From positions 17,178,898-17,242,897 of the forward strand of contig NW_024037076.1 in assembly GCF_015706575.1 (NCBI RefSeq): a stretch of 64,000 bases of DNA, read 5' to 3'. The notes under the pieces were generated by a model. That model saw only the letters and a program-made list of their open reading frames with translations. It was not told the DNA's origin and searched no databases. This stretch comes from Patiria miniata. Lineage: Eukaryota; Echinodermata; Asteroidea; Valvatida; Asterinidae. Positions 1 to 12,268 of this stretch are shown here, one piece after another; positions within the stretch are counted from its first letter, which is position 1, and each line of letters begins with the position of its first letter. The position numbers and the translations under genes were made by a program.

Positions 1-3000
1 TGTACATATTTAGTTGCCAAATCTCGTCCAGCTCACCAGAAGAATATTGCTCAACAGAAGAAAAAGTTCAGTTCTTTTGCAATACAGTAACTCTCAACTG
101 ATTCTCAACCTCATTATGGCCTTTTTTTTTCTTTAGTAGGGGCAGGCCAGGATTCGAACCTGGGCCACAGTGGTGAGAGGCGAGTGCTTTACGCAAAGCC
201 ACCCATGCCACCCTTAAATATGTAACCGATTGCAAACAAAATGTGGACTAACTAAATTTGGTAATTTGGGGCCAGTATTTGGTAAAAAAAAAGTCAGTTT
301 TTTCCAATGATGGTCGGCCAACCATCATTAGAAAATTGATACAAAAATTCCAATTTTCTTGGAAAAATTACAACACCAGGTGCCATGATTTCACAGGATG
401 CGTTGGACTATGTATTTTTCAAATACAGTCTATTTCATAATAATTTGGTAGTTTTTTATGTTTGCAAATACTTAAAGCACAAATTTCACACTAATGAAGA
501 AAAAACAAATTAGAGAGGGAGAAACAAATGAAACAATAAAAGAGTGGCACGGACGTGTACATACCCCTGGTATGTCGCCAGGACACCAAGAGGGGACTAG
601 TAAACGGTCGGTGTCTTGAGATGTTGCCATTCATGAAGGTGCACTCAACAAACGAGCCTAGTAACATGTAGACGTCGATTGTGTAGGATATAAAGATTCT
701 CACAGCACCTGCAAAAAGTATACATGTATTCACTTATTAGAGTTACATATTACAAGTGTACTAAGGGAATAAGATGCACTTGGCTGGTTTTAAACAAACA
801 TTTCAAACCGGCTGGGAGCCTGCATGGACGTGGATAATGGCCCGAGCAGATCATAAGGCAAGGGTCATTATCCGACCAGGCCCCTATCCAGTTTGAAACG
901 TGCATGTACGGTACCGGCCAAGCGCATACCAGTAGGCCTAATTATTCCCACTTTCAAAAAGTCAAAACACGCCAAAAATTCACGTTAGTCAAATGATTTA
1001 GCTCAAGTTAGGCCCGGCCCAGACACCATGCTACTGCCATGCCAAACTCAATTAATTTGGCGCTTTTAAACTTCAGCTCAGCGATAGCACGGTGTTTAGA
1101 ACCATTTGGCTTGGCAAATTGAGTTCGGCATGGCAACGCCCTTTTGGGGCAACAGGGCTGCTGCGCTATCGCCGTTCTTAACGGCAGGGACACAGGCAGG
1201 CACACGGCACTGTTCTAAAGGCTGTGCCATTGGCGTGCCGAACTGAATGCAATTCGAAGTTGGGGCAAACATTTTAGGAATGCGCATGCTCACAATACCC
1301 CCTTTTGCTTCCACATCACGGGAAGTGATATTTCTCTTCTGCTGACACTGCATTAAGGTTCAACTACATGTATTATGTTTGGCGTTTAGAGTAACTGCAG
1401 TTCTGCAGTGTACAAGCTATTGCCGCTCTTATTTTAAATAAGTTCGGGCTCAGCAGTTCGGGCTCAGCACTATTTTGTGAAACACCCCTTTTATGCCACT
1501 TGCCGTGTCTATGATATGTACCGATAGCTTGCGGGCTTACTGCTAAAAATATCCTTTTTTGGAGACTGGCGCGCATGCGGCGTGCACTGCACCATTTGGC
1601 GCAGAACGCAGCAGCGCAGGAATGAAGTGTGTAAAACCACCCAGTGTTCCTCCAGCAGTTTAGACTGACCCACGAGAAGGGCTCTGGACCAATAGGAATG
1701 GGTAAACTGTCTCAGTATGAATATTCTGAATGATATTTATTCACTAATGAATCCAACAACTGATTTGCCTTAACCCTTGCAACTGTGGCCTAAATGCATG
1801 TAGGCCTATGTCTTTTCAATAAATACATTATTTAGTGTACAATTGGTTTACATGATACATGTATGTCCAGAAATGGGACACTCAATACTGTGTATGACTG
1901 TAACTAGTCCCAAAACTTATACATGAACTAATTCGCATGCAATTCAGGCGATTCACAATGCAGAGCGCCACCAATAGTTTGCCACGAAGAGTTCATTTTC
2001 CCAGTGCATTGTGGGAGATGGTCGACAAATTCGCAGCGCGGGACATTTGATTTTGTTAGTTTTTCCGGTCAGTAGTTTCGTAAGCCTATAATTCGAGGAT
2101 CTGTTTGCTTGCCCTTTTCTTTTCTTCTTATCAATATGGTGTTTTATGTAAGGCAGCAGAACGCTATGCTCCAATCCATAACATATTTGATCAACTTGTC
2201 TACTGACAATCATTCAAATGGGCCATGTTTTTGTCGACCGTAAATTTGAATAATGGACTCTCCATGGCGAACTCTTGGTGGCGCACTGCATTGTGAATCG
2301 CCCGAATTACAAGAAAATAGACTGGCACCTGAAACAACCAGTCCAACACCCCTCAATTAGTAGCCTACTACATCAATCAACTGTGTCAAAAGAAGCATCT
2401 GTATGCATGTACCAACATTCTAGTCATGCCACCAGACAACTGAAGTGTCAATCTTTTCAAAAGTTGGACACCAGCCTATGGGCTTTGAGCGCCAACAAAG
2501 AGGGCGCCCTTTTACCTAGCAACAACGTCCCATGGGCGAGACACATACATTTCGCTGGTTGACTCGCGCGCACCGTTCCTTGTGTGTGACGCACGCGCGT
2601 AGACCAGGGGATTTGTACTATATGTACACGCAGTGGCTGCGCTTCGCGGAAAAATATTGCAGTCAGGCAAGATCGTCGTTCGGTCACCCCCGAATGTACT
2701 TTCTTTGCCGGTGAGCGGATAGCATTTGGCTTCAAATTGAATTCAATTGGCTTCACTCTCAGGCGCAAAATGTTGAAGAAAAGTCTCCTTTAAAAACTCA
2801 GTAAGCTTGGCTGGTGAAATACTGATGAGGACCTTGTCTTTAATACATCATGAAAGATTTTGGGGAATTTTGTCAGCTCTGCATGTTTTTCTGCACTCAA
2901 GGTCCCTGCAGTCTGGGACTTGGGTAAGAAAGTGATTAGATCCATGCTTTTAACTCTGTAATTTACACTTGCTTTACAATGTTACCTACAATGTACTTCT

Positions 3001-3590
3001 ACTGAACTCACATGTGCCATTGATCTTTAACTCCACATTCTGCTGCGTTGCTTGGACATCACCTACGTTAGGAATCTGCATCTCAACATCAAATAATTTG
3101 TGGTCCTCCTATTCAAGGAAAGAATAACCTCCATCACAAATTGAGACTTAACCAGAAAGTATAAGGTCACGCAGCGAGCTTCCGGAACCCTCGCGTAGCC
3201 CGGCTGCATTGGGTAGCCCTTTCACTTGATATGATATTGATTGGCAGAATGATTTCTAACTGTAACCACCCCAAGTAACACTCATGTTCCTTCAAGTAAA
3301 ATGAGGAAAATCACTTGGAGACAGATGGGTAATTTCGTTTACGACATTTTACTTCCGGCAAAATATCACTCAGGAACAGAATGTAAAGATCCTGAATTTA
3401 ACATGTTCTGAGAAAAAAAAGGAACCGGGGACTTACAGTGCTTGAATTTGTTGGAGGAGGGGGCTTGTAACACATCATGTTTTCATCGTCGACGTTTCCA
3501 TGGCAGGCTTGGCTCATAAACAGGGCGACCACAATCACAGCAAAAGCAAATCCACGTGCAGGTGTGAAGTACTGCTGCATGATGATCCAG
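1..3590 (-). CDS. Tandem paralogue of the receptor (copy B), 5' part only
   Basis: Three exons match exons 1-3 of copy A: 3437-3580 coding (exon from 3590), 3012-3108, and 565-708. Splice sites and phases are the same and no frame is broken. The gene continues off the left edge, so its EGF, Ig and TIR parts are not visible. Exons 1 and 3 each carry one amino-acid difference from copy A (Leu/Phe and Val/Ile); exon 2 carries seven. Intron 1 is shorter than in A (328 against 1,106 bp). Intron 2 carries a different transposon insertion. Similarity to copy A stops about 110 bp beyond exon 1, so copy B may have a different upstream region or promoter. Whether it is functional downstream cannot be judged here. 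Confidence 0.85.
138..213 (-). repeat. tRNA-like SINE head, copy B side
   Basis: The minus strand reads GGTGGCATGGGTGGCTTTGC and ends with a perfect T-arm (CCAGGTTCGAATCCTGG). The A box is poor and no full cloverleaf closes. The same head is in copy A at about 40834-40903, so it predates the duplication. Confidence 0.6.
220..478. mobile_element. MITE family 1 fragment in receptor B intron 3
   Basis: It matches the inner and right half of family 1 (GATTGCAAACA start, hairpin AATGATGGTC/GACCATCATT-like at about 305-330, ATGTTTGCAAAT end) but lacks both TTAA termini. The same fragment is at about 40910-41155 in copy A, so it predates the duplication. Confidence 0.7.
565..708 (-). CDS. Receptor B exon 3: N-terminal ectodomain
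   Basis: 144 bp, phase 1 to 1, acceptor TTTGCAG, donor GGG/GTATGT. It is identical to copy A exon 3 except for one Val-to-Ile change near its start. Copy B exon 4 would lie beyond the left edge. Confidence 0.84.
1945..2304. mobile_element. Foldback MITE unique to copy B, AATT target duplication
   Basis: The terminal inverted repeats pair GGCGATTCACAATGCAG with its complement, then GCGCCACCAA with its complement. AATT flanks both ends (1941-1944 and 2305-2308). Copy A has the empty site, a single AATT at 42629-42632. It lies in intron 2 of receptor B. Confidence 0.8.
3012..3108 (-). CDS. Receptor B exon 2: divergent N-terminal exon
   Basis: 97 bp with the same boundaries and phases as copy A exon 2. 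It encodes EDHKLFDVEMQIPNVGDV and continues to KINGT. It differs from A at eight nucleotides, all of them amino-acid replacing, giving seven residue changes out of 32. The open frame and intact splice sites argue against simple decay. Confidence 0.8.
3437..3590 (-). CDS. Receptor B exon 1: start and signal peptide
   Basis: The ATG is at 3580-3578 and the exon opens at the acceptor TTGTTGCAG ending at 3591. It encodes MQQYFTPARGFAFAVIVV and the same cleavage region as copy A. The donor is ACT/GTAAGT. Relative to A there is one replacement (Leu13 to Phe) and one silent change in a Pro codon. Confidence 0.86.
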
Positions 3591-3708
3591 CTGCAACAAA
3601 TGAAAATTAAAAAGTTGCGGCTACAAAACAATGTTAACTACAACCAACAAAACGAAAGCAACAACATTGCCAACAAGAACACAAGAGACACCGTCTAAAT
3701 ACTAGTAA

Positions 3709-3965
3709 GGCCAAAAAAAAAATAAGTCGGTCTCTGGTCAGCGCGCGCGTCGTTTTTAATCATGCGCGTCAATTTTTTTTTTCCAAAATGTTCCGCGGTA
3801 GCTCCAACAGCGCCCTCTATTGCCGCACCTCCTCAATTTTTGTTTACCAAAGAGCACCAAGGAATGGGAAATTGCACCAAGGCAAATGATCGAGAGCACC
3901 AAGGCAAATTATGGAGGACACCAATGTGCATGTACATGAGGACACCAAAAAAGCAAAATAGTCGT
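3709..3965 (+). repeat. Dispersed repeat D, plus copy
   Basis: It begins GGCCAAAAAAAAAATAAGTC and contains CCGCGGTAGCTCCAACAGCG and repeated GCACCAAGGCAAATgATcGA units. It is nearly identical to the reverse complement of 12507-12758. It follows receptor B exon 1 at the point where similarity to copy A ends. Confidence 0.85.
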
Positions 3966-4389
3966 TTGACCGGTTCCGCAATCGCAAATCGTCTGAAGCG
4001 TCTTGTGGCGAAAAAAAACGCGCTTTCACGGGAAGCTACCTATCTATAAATTTGCGCAAATTACTCACCTACTTCATGATATGAATAGTTTTCTGCGATC
4101 GTTCGAAAGAGAAATTTGCCAGGACATTTTGTAGAGGTCGGTGCTTTGACCAGTTCCGCAAATGTTTTCCGGTTTCGCAAACGGCGCCCTCTGTGAGACT
4201 GGACTGAAAATATTCCTTGTTTACTGGCCAAATCTAGATCGTTTTTGCCCCCAAACCAGCCAAGAAAAGATGTGGATTATATTTCACTGTGAATGAGCCA
4301 AGGTCTGCACATTATAATGCGTCCAAATTGACAAAATGTAACTCCATGAAGTTGTTATGGTTCGTTGGATCTTTGTTTACGTTAATATA

Positions 4390-4540
4390 ATTATTTGACT
4401 TGCTTCAATCTGTAATTTCTTCTCATTGTCTTCTCTCCACAGGTTTCTTCAGGTTTGCGAGCTTCAGTGCTTGGGGCACTTTTTAGAAATCCTTGGTTTC
4501 ATTACCAGAAATGATAGAATAATAATAATAATAATCCAAT
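4390..4540 (+). repeat. SINE family C, 3' part with AAT tail
   Basis: It contains TTCTCATTGTCTTCTCTCCA, CAGGTTTGCGAGCTTCAGTG and ATCCTTGGTTTCATTACCAG, then (AAT)n. The tRNA head is missing, so it is 5' truncated. Confidence 0.7.
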
Positions 4541-7500
4541 TAAATGACTTTCTAGCTTTTTATGCATTCTGTCAATCATCTTGCAATCACTAATATTTTT
4601 CTTTTTTGTTGTTGTCTTATACCTTGTACCGAGTTGCTCCAGTTGGTTGGGCTTTTTTCTCACATAAGCACAGACCAGCTATTTATGAATTTGAATTAAT
4701 ATTTTCTCCAGGATCATTTTAATTCCTATGACACTTAAGGAAGTGACTGCATGGCTGTATGAATTGGAACTGAATCATTGTCTGCAGGGGAGCACTGTTT
4801 ATTAATATTATTTGTTTATTTAATATTATTATTTATTTACTTTTGTTTATTCCCTCCCCTTTTTTTCATTTTACTTTTTTTTTGGGGGGGGGGGGAAGTG
4901 TTTCAATTTGTTCAGGGTAAAAACACAATATGCTTAATTTTGTGTGCACCAACATCCAGTAGGGGGAACCTGGGGGCCGGGAGGGGAGGGGAACAGGCCT
5001 CAGCAGGCCAGATACATACAGGCCACATACATATTGTTTCACATTCAAATTAAATTTCACAAACAAATTAAAACAAATTGTTAAAAATGTCATAAATCCT
5101 ATGGCTGTTTCATAGCAATGACAATTTATAATTATAATGTCGTTGGAAAGTTAAAGAGAGGGTTCAGTTACTCCTCATACGTTGTTGCACATATTAACTT
5201 TGTACGTGTACCATGCTTGGGCAACTGTATTAGCAAACCTCATCTACCGTTCGGTGATGCTCTTAAAAGAAAATGTCAACACATTCATCACATACATCCC
5301 GATAACCCTTTCAATATATTGACATGTGATACCAGCATGTGTAAAATGTAAATGTAATACAAAACTAAAGCACTCAAGAAGCTACCCCTTTTAAATCCAA
5401 AATTATACCTGTCATATAAATAAATGGTGATGAATCACAGAAATAGACATGTTCTGTAGGTTTTTCATGCAAAGTAGCATAGTTTTTAAAACACCTCACT
5501 TCTCTTTTACATGTACTGGTTAATAAAAATGTATGTAACGCCTTTAAATTTATTGCCTTTATGGCACCTGCATGTCTGTTTAATTGTTATACACAAATAA
5601 TTTAAGCACTCCAGAGTCCAGAAGCTAGCACTATACAAAAAAAAGAACTTGTCACATAAATAAATTAATTCAAAGGAATGGTGATGAAGACACACAGCTA
5701 CATGTACTTTCACTATAATATTCAACTTCTTCTTGACCTTCACAGGTAAAACTGAAAAAGATGTGCTGATGGCCTAGCTCTTATGTCCTATCAGGAGGCT
5801 GGCGTAATCTTCTTCTTTGTCTTTGGCATTGTCTGTATGAAACAGAAATTTTATATAAATCATTTAGTGTATGACCAAGTTGAGACAAAAATGAGAAATG
5901 GTTTATAGTTTTTGACAAATTTTGCGCTACAAGAAAACAATCAAAATTTGTGTCTCTGTACTGACAAGAGACTGGTCTTCATTATGAAATATTAGTTGAC
6001 CTATTTTTCTTTTTGTTTTAAAGGGTAAAGAGTAAGGTAAGGACCCACCGAAAAAGGATAATTTTGAATTTACTAAATTACTGGAAATGTCCTTTGGGTT
6101 AGAAACACACCTGCGTTTTATTTTCCATATTATTATGCACTATTTTTAATTGTTTCCCACAAACCTCACCTCCTAGCCTGGGCTGACTCATGCACCCTGG
6201 ATGTTGAGAGTTGTAACTCTAAAATGAATCCAAACCCCTGAGGCACAACCGCTTCAACACCAAGTATGGGGTGAATTTTTGTTAGAGCAAAGGAAAAACG
6301 TTTAGTGGGAATTTTGCTCACTATAGAAAGATTTTTGTATTTTAAATTTTGAAGTCCACATTTTTTTATCCAAAACCTACAGTGCTGTCCGGAAGCTGGA
6401 CAGAAACAAAATCATCGTTTCAATTTCGTTTTCAATTTTTCACTGAACACCCAGAAATGATCATCAAATTCGACATTTTTAAACAAGGATTAATAGAAAT
6501 TCTCTATTTCTTTGTAACTTGTAAGTTGTAAAAAAAAAAAAGAAGATTCATGCCAAAATAAATAATGTGCGCCGCGCTAGGGGGCCGCCATCAACAATAC
6601 TTGTCATCAATAGCAGCACTGGTTAATACAGTCACACCATGGCCAGTGTATTGTATAGGCAGTATGAATGCGTTTGCGGAACCGGTCAAACGACCAGCAG
6701 TTACTCTGGTGGGTAGGCCTATAGAAAAAAAAATTCAAAGACTTCAAATCTTATATTTGTATGGTGGAATAATGAATAATTTCCGAACAAGTTGCATCTA
6801 TGGCCATGATTTAATTCCCCTGAACAATCGTGTAGCAGGCCGACAAACATGAAATCACGCTTCCGTGCGCGTTCCATTTCGGCAGTTCGTTAACGGCAAG
6901 TGACGGTCGCAGGGGATTTATTTTTAAATGCAAGTGAGTATCCTAAAACTAAAACCATTTTTGAAAAGTAGATTGAATAACCTTTCCATCGATACCAAAG
7001 TTTAAGTCCTTGGCGTTTTCGTCTTCCTGAAAACGAGAGCTAGTTTTCCGAAATTGCGGAACTGGTCAAATTGCGGAACCGGTCAATTGACTGTAAAATC
7101 TATTTATGTAAATATGTGTAAATCTCCAAAATAGGATATTGAAAATAATCTTGAAATTATGAAAAGTGTATTGGCATTGAAAAAGAAAGGAAAAACAAAG
7201 AAAATATGTTTGAAAAGCTCAGGAAATATATTTTCCTAAAGCCAACAAGTCTAACTTATTATTAACAAAACTGTTTATAATTATATCGAGTTACAATGTA
7301 CATGGCCCGGACAGCACATATTTTTCATGAAGCGTCCCCTGCGCAGAATTAGGCAGGATTCTTTTCTACAACGCCAAAACTGCACACTTTGGAATTCCCC
7401 ACTTGCTGCCACAATTAAAGAGATTTCGCTTTGTTAATCGGTATGCATGGTGGATGATCGTAAGCCAACAAATTGAACAATATAACTATAAGCTTTGTTG

Positions 7501-8260
7501 AGGAAAAGAGTGGTTGCTTTGCTTTTTTTATGCTACTTTTATTAAACTTTAGGAATAAAAGTAAGAGATTCAGGATGACTATTGTATTAGGCTACAGTTG
7601 TGATATTGTGGTGAGCTTGTTTGATATAAAATGAGGAGGAATCAAATGATATTTGTATTTTATTGTAACTGTTACTCATGGCCTGCACAAGTTGCCTGGT
7701 TTGTTCCAGACACATCATCATGACATGCCCTTGGGGCTTGGACCAGTGGCAGATGCATTGCGAAAATCGAAAAGGTTTAGTTAGGCCTACCTGATACCTC
7801 TTCAGATCGTCATTCAACTTCAAGATCAGATCGAGCGATGGACTTTGTCACTTCAAACAATGTACAACACAAAAGCAACATGTAGATTAAGATTCGACGC
7901 CCCAAAGACCTCAAGATAAGATTTCCTTCTTGTTTAAAATCACTCGGAGTCGTATCGTGAAATCACTTTGCGATCGCCCGATGATCTTGAGCATCGAGCT
8001 AGATGACGAGTCGCACGGCGCGCGAAACACATGATGGCGCTCTTACACTTTACTGCTGATGAAAGAAAAGTTTGTAACTTTTTTTTTTTACAAAGAAAGT
8101 TAAGTCTCTTATGGAGTGCCGATTCAGGCAAAATCGCGACACGTAAAACTTACTGAATGGTGAATACATGTTAAAGCCCCACAAGGCCAAAAAAAGTCTC
8201 CGGTTTCTGGTAAGGAGCTTGCCCATAAAGTGGTGCGGCGACGCGGCTTTTTTTATGATA
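4541..8260. other. Gene-free interval upstream of receptor B
   Basis: AT-rich sequence with T- and G-runs (a poly-G run near 4885). No exon-like ORF with splice sites was found. The motif TTTGCGGAACCGGTCAAAC at about 6668 and TTGCGGAACCGGTCAATTG at about 7072 mirrors GTTTGACCGGTTCCGCAAT at about 3963, hinting at scattered remains of an inverted-repeat element. Confidence 0.6.
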
Positions 8261-8276
8261 TACAAATGGACACGGA

Positions 8277-8629
8277 CAGTGGCGTCGCCCCCTGGAAAAC
8301 CTAGTGCCCCCCCGAGTGCCCCCCCCCCCCATCTGAGATTTGGGTTGGTAAAAAAATATATATATATTTTGTTATATTCAACTCCCATCATCTGAGTTGG
8401 TTAAATAGCAATTTCTGGAGATATCTTCAGATCGAATTTAGCATCAAATGTGGCCCCATTTTGCATCTAGCCCATCCTCCGTATGCGAAAATTTTCCAAA
8501 GGGGAGGGGGGCACCCCCTCCCCTTAGACCCCTCCCCCAGGACGGCGATCCGTATCCACCTAAGTGCCCCCCATCAAATGCTGGTGCCCCCCTGTGCCCC
8601 CCAGACTGAAAAGTCTGGTGACGCCACTG
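8277..8629. mobile_element. hAT-like MITE with exact 8-bp target duplication
   Basis: The termini are CAGTGGCGTCGC and GGTGACGCCACTG. GACACGGA is duplicated exactly at 8269-8276 and 8630-8637. C-rich internal tracts give no coding capacity. An 8-bp duplication with a CAGnGGCG terminus is characteristic of hAT elements. Confidence 0.88.
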
Positions 8630-8639
8630 GACACGGAAC

Positions 8640-9464
8640 GCGCAAAATCTGAGACAGGGCTAACGAGGTAAGTTTTTGTCACTTCGAGAAAACGGAAAAA
8701 CACGGATTTCAGGCTTTTTGTAAAATGTTTGTTTACGATAATTACAAAAGTAAACAATATTGCGCTTTGAAACTCAGCCAAATTCTTCTTTTTGTCATGT
8801 GCAATAAATTGGCCAGCAAAACTCTAAATCGAAAAATTATCGATTTTTGCAGGTCTTTGTCACTTCGTGAAAACATCATCGAAATAGGTTTTGGAAATTA
8901 ATTTTAATAAAAGACTGAACTTTACATGTACATACTATGTATTGTGTCTTAACATTTTACTTCGTAAAAGTCGGGGTAAATTCTTCCGTATCATCTCTGT
9001 GTTTTGTCATTATTTAAACTAAAAAAGTGTTTTACAAGTTTCAAGTTGATCTTTGACAAGAGCACATTTTTTACACTCGGTGAACCACAGACACTCAAAT
9101 CACATATAGAAAAGTTTACATAAATTTTATTCAGCATTCTTTGCATAGCGTATCCAGATTTTGATGCGGGGGGGGGGGGGGGGCACAATTAAGATTTTAC
9201 TGTCTCGAAGCCTAAAAATACTTTTGTTTTGTTGTGTTTTGTTTTTTGCTTTTGTTTAACGACGCCATCCCGAATACGCCATTGGTTCTTTGCCATTTAT
9301 CAAGAAAACTTAACCAGTCCCAAAATGTTGAAAAAAAATGTTACAATATGCTTGTACGAATGTTTATACTTGACATAAAATGCATAGAGTGAAGATTTCA
9401 GCACTAATAAAAAATTCCAGCATGGAAACCAATGAAAACTTTACGTTTACATTTGGTCGAATGG
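8640..9464. other. Gene-free interval
   Basis: AT-rich; a poly-G run at about 9166-9183 and a few TGTCACTTCG repeats. Nothing else is supported. Confidence 0.5.
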
Positions 9465-9990
9465 ACTACAATAAGCCATTTGCGAGTTAAATTTGAATAA
9501 AATCTGGAACGCTGACCTAATCCAATTTTTTGCACGTTTTAATTTTGCATTCTCCCGGCCAAAGAGACTGTTACTATATCACATGATTATTTCAGGCTTG
9601 AAGCCTCATGCTCGCAACCCCCAGCTCCCGCATAGTCTATGTAACATTTCGCCATGGTCTATAACATTTGAGCAGATTCGCTGATTAACTATGCAACTCG
9701 GACAACCGCATCTTGACCTCTTGATTTTAACCAATCAGTGGGCGCTTTCTATATCGGGTCTTTCTGTCATTCACCGAAGACATCGATAACAAAAAAATAC
9801 CCAAGACACTGTGGTCACGCACTCTGTATTATGTTACGCGACACGCGCCCGGCTGTTGTTGTACTACAAAACACTGCATTCGAATTGACCAACCACAGTT
9901 TTAGTCCTGACTTGGGAATGAAATGACGTCACGATTTACAGTAAAGTCGACTCCGATTGGCTGAGGCGCGAGATCGCATAAATCTGCATG
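9465..9990. repeat. Dispersed repeat, related in inverse to 21880-22050
   Basis: CCAATCAGTGGGCGCTTTCT, CGCATCTTGACCTCTTGATT and TAACATTTGAGCAGATTCGC correspond to the complements of segments at 21890-22020 in receptor A intron 10. No coding signal. Similar sequences on opposite strands suggest an old transposon family. Confidence 0.6.
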
Positions 9991-10379
9991 CTTTGACATA
10001 TCAGACGTTAAACAGGAGATTTGGCTCCGATTGGCGCTGAGCGTCTCTTACAAAACTATACAAAAAGTTGCCCCGAATCATGTGATTAGCAACAGTGTCT
10101 TTAGTCTGGAGAAATCAAAGTTAAATGTGCCAGGCATTCTGAGCAAGTCAGTGTACCAGATGTTTTTCAAATTTAAATCCAAAAGGGTAAAAAGGTCACT
10201 TGCAAATGGCTTATCACTGATCATAAGGAACATTCAAATTCCACAAGTTCTTTGATTTGTGCAGACTGTTCAAGGCATTTTTCTTTACTGTTTACAAAAT
10301 ATGTATATCCTGTTAAACTCAGCGAGAAGCATGTATTGCTATTAAAATATGCTGAAAGCAAGACAGAATACAAATCTAT

Positions 10380-11215
10380 ATACATTATACTCTGACATTA
10401 TTGCCAAAGCAATATCTATATAACAGTAAAATAAGTACAGAAATCTAGTCCTCAAATCTGCATCAGCAAAAGTATCAACGAATAACTATGTCTACAATGA
10501 CAACATCGACAAAGCGTAATATCTACAACAGTAAAATAAGTATACAAAAAGTACCTTGCAAAAGTACTAGTCTTCAAAGCTGCATCAGCAAAGACACCAA
10601 TAATTACATATATCAACTACATGAAAAGTATCAAACTAGACAAATCTACAATTACAAAATTGGCAAAGCTTAACATCTAGAACAGAAACATAAGTACATG
10701 TATACAAATCTATGTTGCAAAAGTGCTAGTCTTCAAATCTGCATCAGCAAAGTCAGCAATAATTTCATATAACAACTAACTCAAAAGTATCAAACTAGAT
10801 AAATCTTCAATGACAAACTTGGCAAAGCGTAATATCTAAAAGAGAAACATAAGTATACAAATCTATGTTGCAAAAGTACTAGTCTTCAAATCTGCATCAG
10901 CAAAGACAGCAATAATTACATATAACAACTAACTCAAAAGTATCAAACTAGATAAATCTACAATGACAAACTTGGCAAAGCGTAATATCTAAAAGAGAAA
11001 CATAAGTATACAAATCTATGTTGCAAAAGTACTAGTCTTCAAATCTGCATCAGCAAAGGTACCAACAAGTACATATATTAGCTACCTTAAAGAATATCAA
11101 AGTAGTCAAAACTACAATGACAAAAGTGAGACAAAACCTAATATCTGCAACAGTAAAATTATCAAAGTAAACAAATCTGTATATGCAAAAGTATCAAAGG
11201 ATACAATAAAATAAT
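10380..11215. repeat. Tandem array, unit about 153 bp
   Basis: About five units; spacing was judged from the recurrent CAAATCTATGTTGCAAAAGT at about 10704, 10858 and 11011. Each unit also carries CTTCAAATCTGCATCAGC and AACTTGGCAAAGCGTAATAT. It lies between receptor copies A and B. Stops interrupt all frames. Confidence 0.85.
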
Positions 11216-11217
11216 AT

Positions 11218-12268
11218 TACAGGGCGAGTTAAGAAGAAAGTGATCAGGATTAATGATGTTTCCCCTTAAAAAGCAATGTTTTCCACTCGTCTGAAGAAAA
11301 AAAAGGATTACTGAAATTGATCCTTGCTATCAGAAGTTACAGAGATGCCAACATTACAGTCTACAAAATAGTAATGATTCTTCCTGCAAAGAGTAATGCT
11401 AATGTAAATACATAGGACAACAGTCAGTTTAAGAGTAACCACAGTACTTTTCAAATAACCACAATGTTGGCGTATAGGACAGCTGGAATTTTCTAGAGTA
11501 GTAACATGCCTCAAAATCCTAATAATTACTCCAAAAGAGTAATGGTTGGCATATCTGGAAGTTATGCATGTTTTACAAGAGCCTAGTTTTTACAGCTGTC
11601 CAAATGCATTGAAGCCATACAGTTGAGTGAGAACCAGGGCCCAATTTCATAGAGCTGCTTATTAAAGCAAAAACTTTGCTTAAGCAAAAAAAAGTTCGCT
11701 TAATATAATCAGGTTACCCACCAAAACTCCATGCGATTGTTATGCTAAGTAAACAACAGTTAAATACCAGTCACAAGCAATGTACATCGCATGGCCGGTA
11801 ACATGATTATATTAAGCAAGGTTTTTTTGTGCTAAGCAAATTTCATGCTTATAAGCAGCTCTATGAAATTGGGCCCAGAGATTACACCCAGACATTCAAA
11901 TTCAAAATAAAATTTTATTTGAGTCGAGACTGAAACGTTTTTACTGGCAGATTTTGTGGTTTGTTTAGGAGGAATAAATCAGGTCTTTTCTGAAATGAGA
12001 ATGGTGATTTGTGTCTGTTTTCCTTGGCAATTCTTTAGTTCATTGTATTTAAAGGGTATCCATCAATGCGTATCGGTAAATGATGGATTCTGCGGTATTT
12101 CTATTGAAATAAAAATAAATTGTGAATAGAGTATGCAAATTACGTGAAATGTTCAGACGGATTACTAGTCAGTAACATGTACTTTATGCCAATGTTATTT
12201 TTATTAAATGGAGCAAGCCACATATCTTTTTTCTAACTCTTGTCACTTTCTTTTTGGGTCACCCTGTA
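11218..12268. mobile_element. Probable mariner-like element interrupted by another MITE
   Basis: The ends are TACAGGGCGAGTTAAG and TTGGGTCACCCTGTA, with a facing AGAAAGTG/CACTTTCT pair just inside. A foldback element sits inside it at 11637-11876. No transposase is seen. The end match is short, so this is moderate evidence. Confidence 0.5.
11637..11876. mobile_element. Foldback MITE with GGGCCCAATTTC ends
   Basis: It starts GGGCCCAATTTCATAGAGC and ends in the exact complement GCTCTATGAAATTGGGCCC. Inner arms also pair (CATGCGATTGTTATGCTAAG region). It is related to the copy at 25147-25390. Confidence 0.85.

Larger units (their letters stand above)
1..3700. repeat. Segmental duplication, copy B side
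   Basis: This block matches 40692-45300 in the same orientation, almost base for base over long stretches, introns included. It carries the first three receptor exons. Copy B alone has a foldback insertion at 1945-2304. It lacks the MITE found in copy A at 43089-43613 and about 780 bp found in A at 44180-44955. The match starts at the window edge, so the full duplication is probably larger. Confidence 0.95.

Noticed and set aside
138..213. Possible functional tRNA gene with a perfect T-arm
   Set aside because: The A box is poor and the acceptor stem does not close; the sequence is repeated at 40834-40903 next to other repeats, so it is a SINE head.
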